Source of the DNA: Chitinophagaceae bacterium PMP191F
GTDB taxonomy: Bacteria; Bacteroidota; Bacteroidia; Chitinophagales; Chitinophagaceae
Assembly (NCBI GenBank): GCA_001302245.1
Contig: LGYU01000005.1
Location: 186,001 to 250,000, forward strand
Direction: 5' to 3'
DNA length: 64,000 nucleotides
Below the pieces are notes generated by a model. The model searched no databases and was not told the origin of the DNA. It saw only the letters and a list, made by a program, of their open reading frames with translations. Below, one piece after another: positions 62,905 through 64,000 of this stretch (the first letter of the stretch is position 1; each line of letters opens with the position of its first letter). The position numbers and the translations under genes are program-made.

Positions 62905-64000
62905 ATGAAAAGCCCGTTACGCAAATTATTTCGCATAGCAACCATTGTATTAGCAGGTGTGCTGTTATTCAATTTCTTTGGGTATTATCTTATCAATCGT
63001 AAATCAGAACAGAACAAGGAGCTGGTACAGATTGTAAGCATTGCCGGAAGACAACACACACTTAGCCAGACAATTACCAAAAATGCGCTGCTGTTGCTGG
63101 ACGAAACTTTTCCGGCGGGTAATAAACGTGCAGTTTACCTGAACCTGCAAAGCGATCTGCAGGAGTTTGCCCAGAAAGACAGCTTCCTGCGCCAGGAGAT
63201 CAGGTTACCAGGTATTACTGCACCCAATAATTTTGAAACCAATCACCAGCTCAGTCTGCTGAAAACCTATGCCAGCAGCCTGATCAGTATAGGTAAAGAC
63301 ATTCTGCTGGCAACCGCCTCCGATTCTGAAAGTCACGAATTCAACAAACCGGCACTCCGCAAAACGCTGCTGTACAACGAAAGCCATTTTCTGCCCATCA
63401 TGCATTCGCTGACAGAAAATTATGTGGTTATTGTACAGGACCAGTTAAAACTTTCTTCCAGCATCAATACAGGCAAGTTCATTGTACTCATCATTGCATT
63501 TATTTGCCTGGGTGTGCTGGTACTAGAACCGCTTTTCCGAAGCAACCGCAACAACCTTATTGCCCTGCAGACCGCCCAGAATGAACTGCTGCAGGAAAAA
63601 AAATACCTCTCGTCCATCCTCAATTCGCAAACCAGTTATGTTATCCGTATTGATGCCGACGGGAATTTTACGTATGCCAATCCCCGCTTTTTGAATGACT
63701 TTGGCTACCACGAAAAAGAACTGACCGGTATTCCTTTTTATACCACCATTTTCCCCAAAGACATTCATCGCTGCGAACAAATGGCCGATGAATGTTATGA
63801 AACACCCGGCAAGATCCGGAAGCTGCTGATACGAAAACCCATTTCACACTCCAGCCGCTATGAATGGACAGAATGGGAATTCATTGCGCTGCAAAACGAA
63901 AATGGCATACTACAGTTACAAGGCATTGGGTTGAATGTTACAGACAGGGTAAAAGCAGAAGAATTGAAAGAAGAAGCCATCCTTACCTCTTCCTACGCTA
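62905..64000 (+). CDS. PilJ-type sensor with PAS domain, truncated at the window end
   Basis: Starts ATG 62905 (MKSPLRKLF) and stays open to the edge (365 codons seen). Residues about 9-29 are a membrane helix; an extracytoplasmic PilJ-type helical sensor follows (IVSIAGRQHTLSQTITKNAL, then a second helix pair); a second membrane helix lies near 197-212. A PAS domain begins near 240 (SYVIRIDADGNFTYANPRFL, YHEKELTGIPF). Downstream there is most likely a histidine kinase, but the output domain is outside the window. PilJ-type domains detect ligands such as nitrate in relatives. Confidence 0.85.
   Translation, partial: MKSPLRKLFRIATIVLAGVLLFNFFGYYLINRKSEQNKELVQIVSIAGRQHTLSQTITKNALLLLDETFPAGNKRAVYLNLQSDLQEFAQKDSFLRQEIRLPGITAPNNFETNHQLSLLKTYASSLISIGKDILLATASDSESHEFNKPALRKTLLYNESHFLPIMHSLTENYVVIVQDQLKLSSSINTGKFIVLIIAFICLGVLVLEPLFRSNRNNLIALQTAQNELLQEKKYLSSILNSQTSYVIRIDADGNFTYANPRFLNDFGYHEKELTGIPFYTTIFPKDIHRCEQMADECYETPGKIRKLLIRKPISHSSRYEWTEWEFIALQNENGILQLQGIGLNVTDRVKAEELKEEAILTSSYA

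Overview
The window reads as chromosome of a Bacteroidota bacterium, most likely of the Chitinophagia (Chitinophagaceae) type. The grounds are SusC/SusD outer-membrane proteins, two proteins with type IX secretion (T9SS) sorting tails and one with a gliding-motility-type C-terminal domain, many signal-peptide lipoproteins, promoter elements of the Bacteroidota TAnnTTTG type, almost no Shine-Dalgarno sequences, and an mqnC gene of the futalosine menaquinone route. The species is inferred only. I saw no rRNA, tRNA, CRISPR array, phage block or transposase. Both ends cut through genes: a porin-like barrel at the left edge and a PilJ/PAS sensor protein at the right edge.

Layout. 0-4.4 kb: DbpA-like RNA helicase, RNase HI, an orphan LytS-type sensor kinase, a small GreA-like protein and a DUF2892 membrane protein behind an FNR-like box. 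4.4-12.5 kb: mostly envelope proteins (META lipoprotein, a 958-residue T9SS protein made of six repeats, a DUF481 barrel, a lipoprotein cyclophilin, a ZU5-type lipoprotein), then about 1 kb of non-genic DNA with a small minus-strand ORF and the first copy of a dispersed element. 13.1-21.9 kb: one long operon for a MacB-like efflux system (adaptor, TolC-like channel, ATPase, two permeases) ending in a sigma-54-type response regulator and its histidine kinase. It is preceded by a palindrome and a -24/-12-like promoter, so it looks self-regulated.

21.9-24.8 kb: a tightly overlapping minus-strand operon, thioredoxin-like protein > ApbE flavin transferase > DUF4266 lipoprotein ending GGGCGCN > DUF3570 outer-membrane barrel. 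This is the best candidate here for a poorly described system. 25-33.9 kb: a frameshifted small secreted-protein gene, a dienelactone hydrolase, a barrel/lipoprotein pair, the second copy of the dispersed element, a DUF3127 protein with an SSB-like tail, an L,D-transpeptidase, a T9SS protein, a proline-rich protein and an EamA transporter. 34-43 kb: a gliding-type adhesin-like protein, then a three-gene exported operon (M19 dipeptidase, Ntn acylase, N-acyl-D-amino-acid deacylase), a YhcH-family protein and a ChaN-like lipoprotein-family protein.

43.4-64 kb: a roughly 1,940-residue alpha-2-macroglobulin-like protein carrying an inserted SusC-type CarboxypepD/plug module, a fused 2-oxoacid dehydrogenase E1 alpha-beta, a SusD/SusC pair without adjacent glycosidases, a holin-4-like membrane protein, an M16 protease pair (one catalytic, one inactive partner), a PDZ aspartyl protease, mqnC and the truncated sensor. 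Most of the window therefore serves envelope biology: export, surface display, periplasmic hydrolysis and envelope stress or efflux control.
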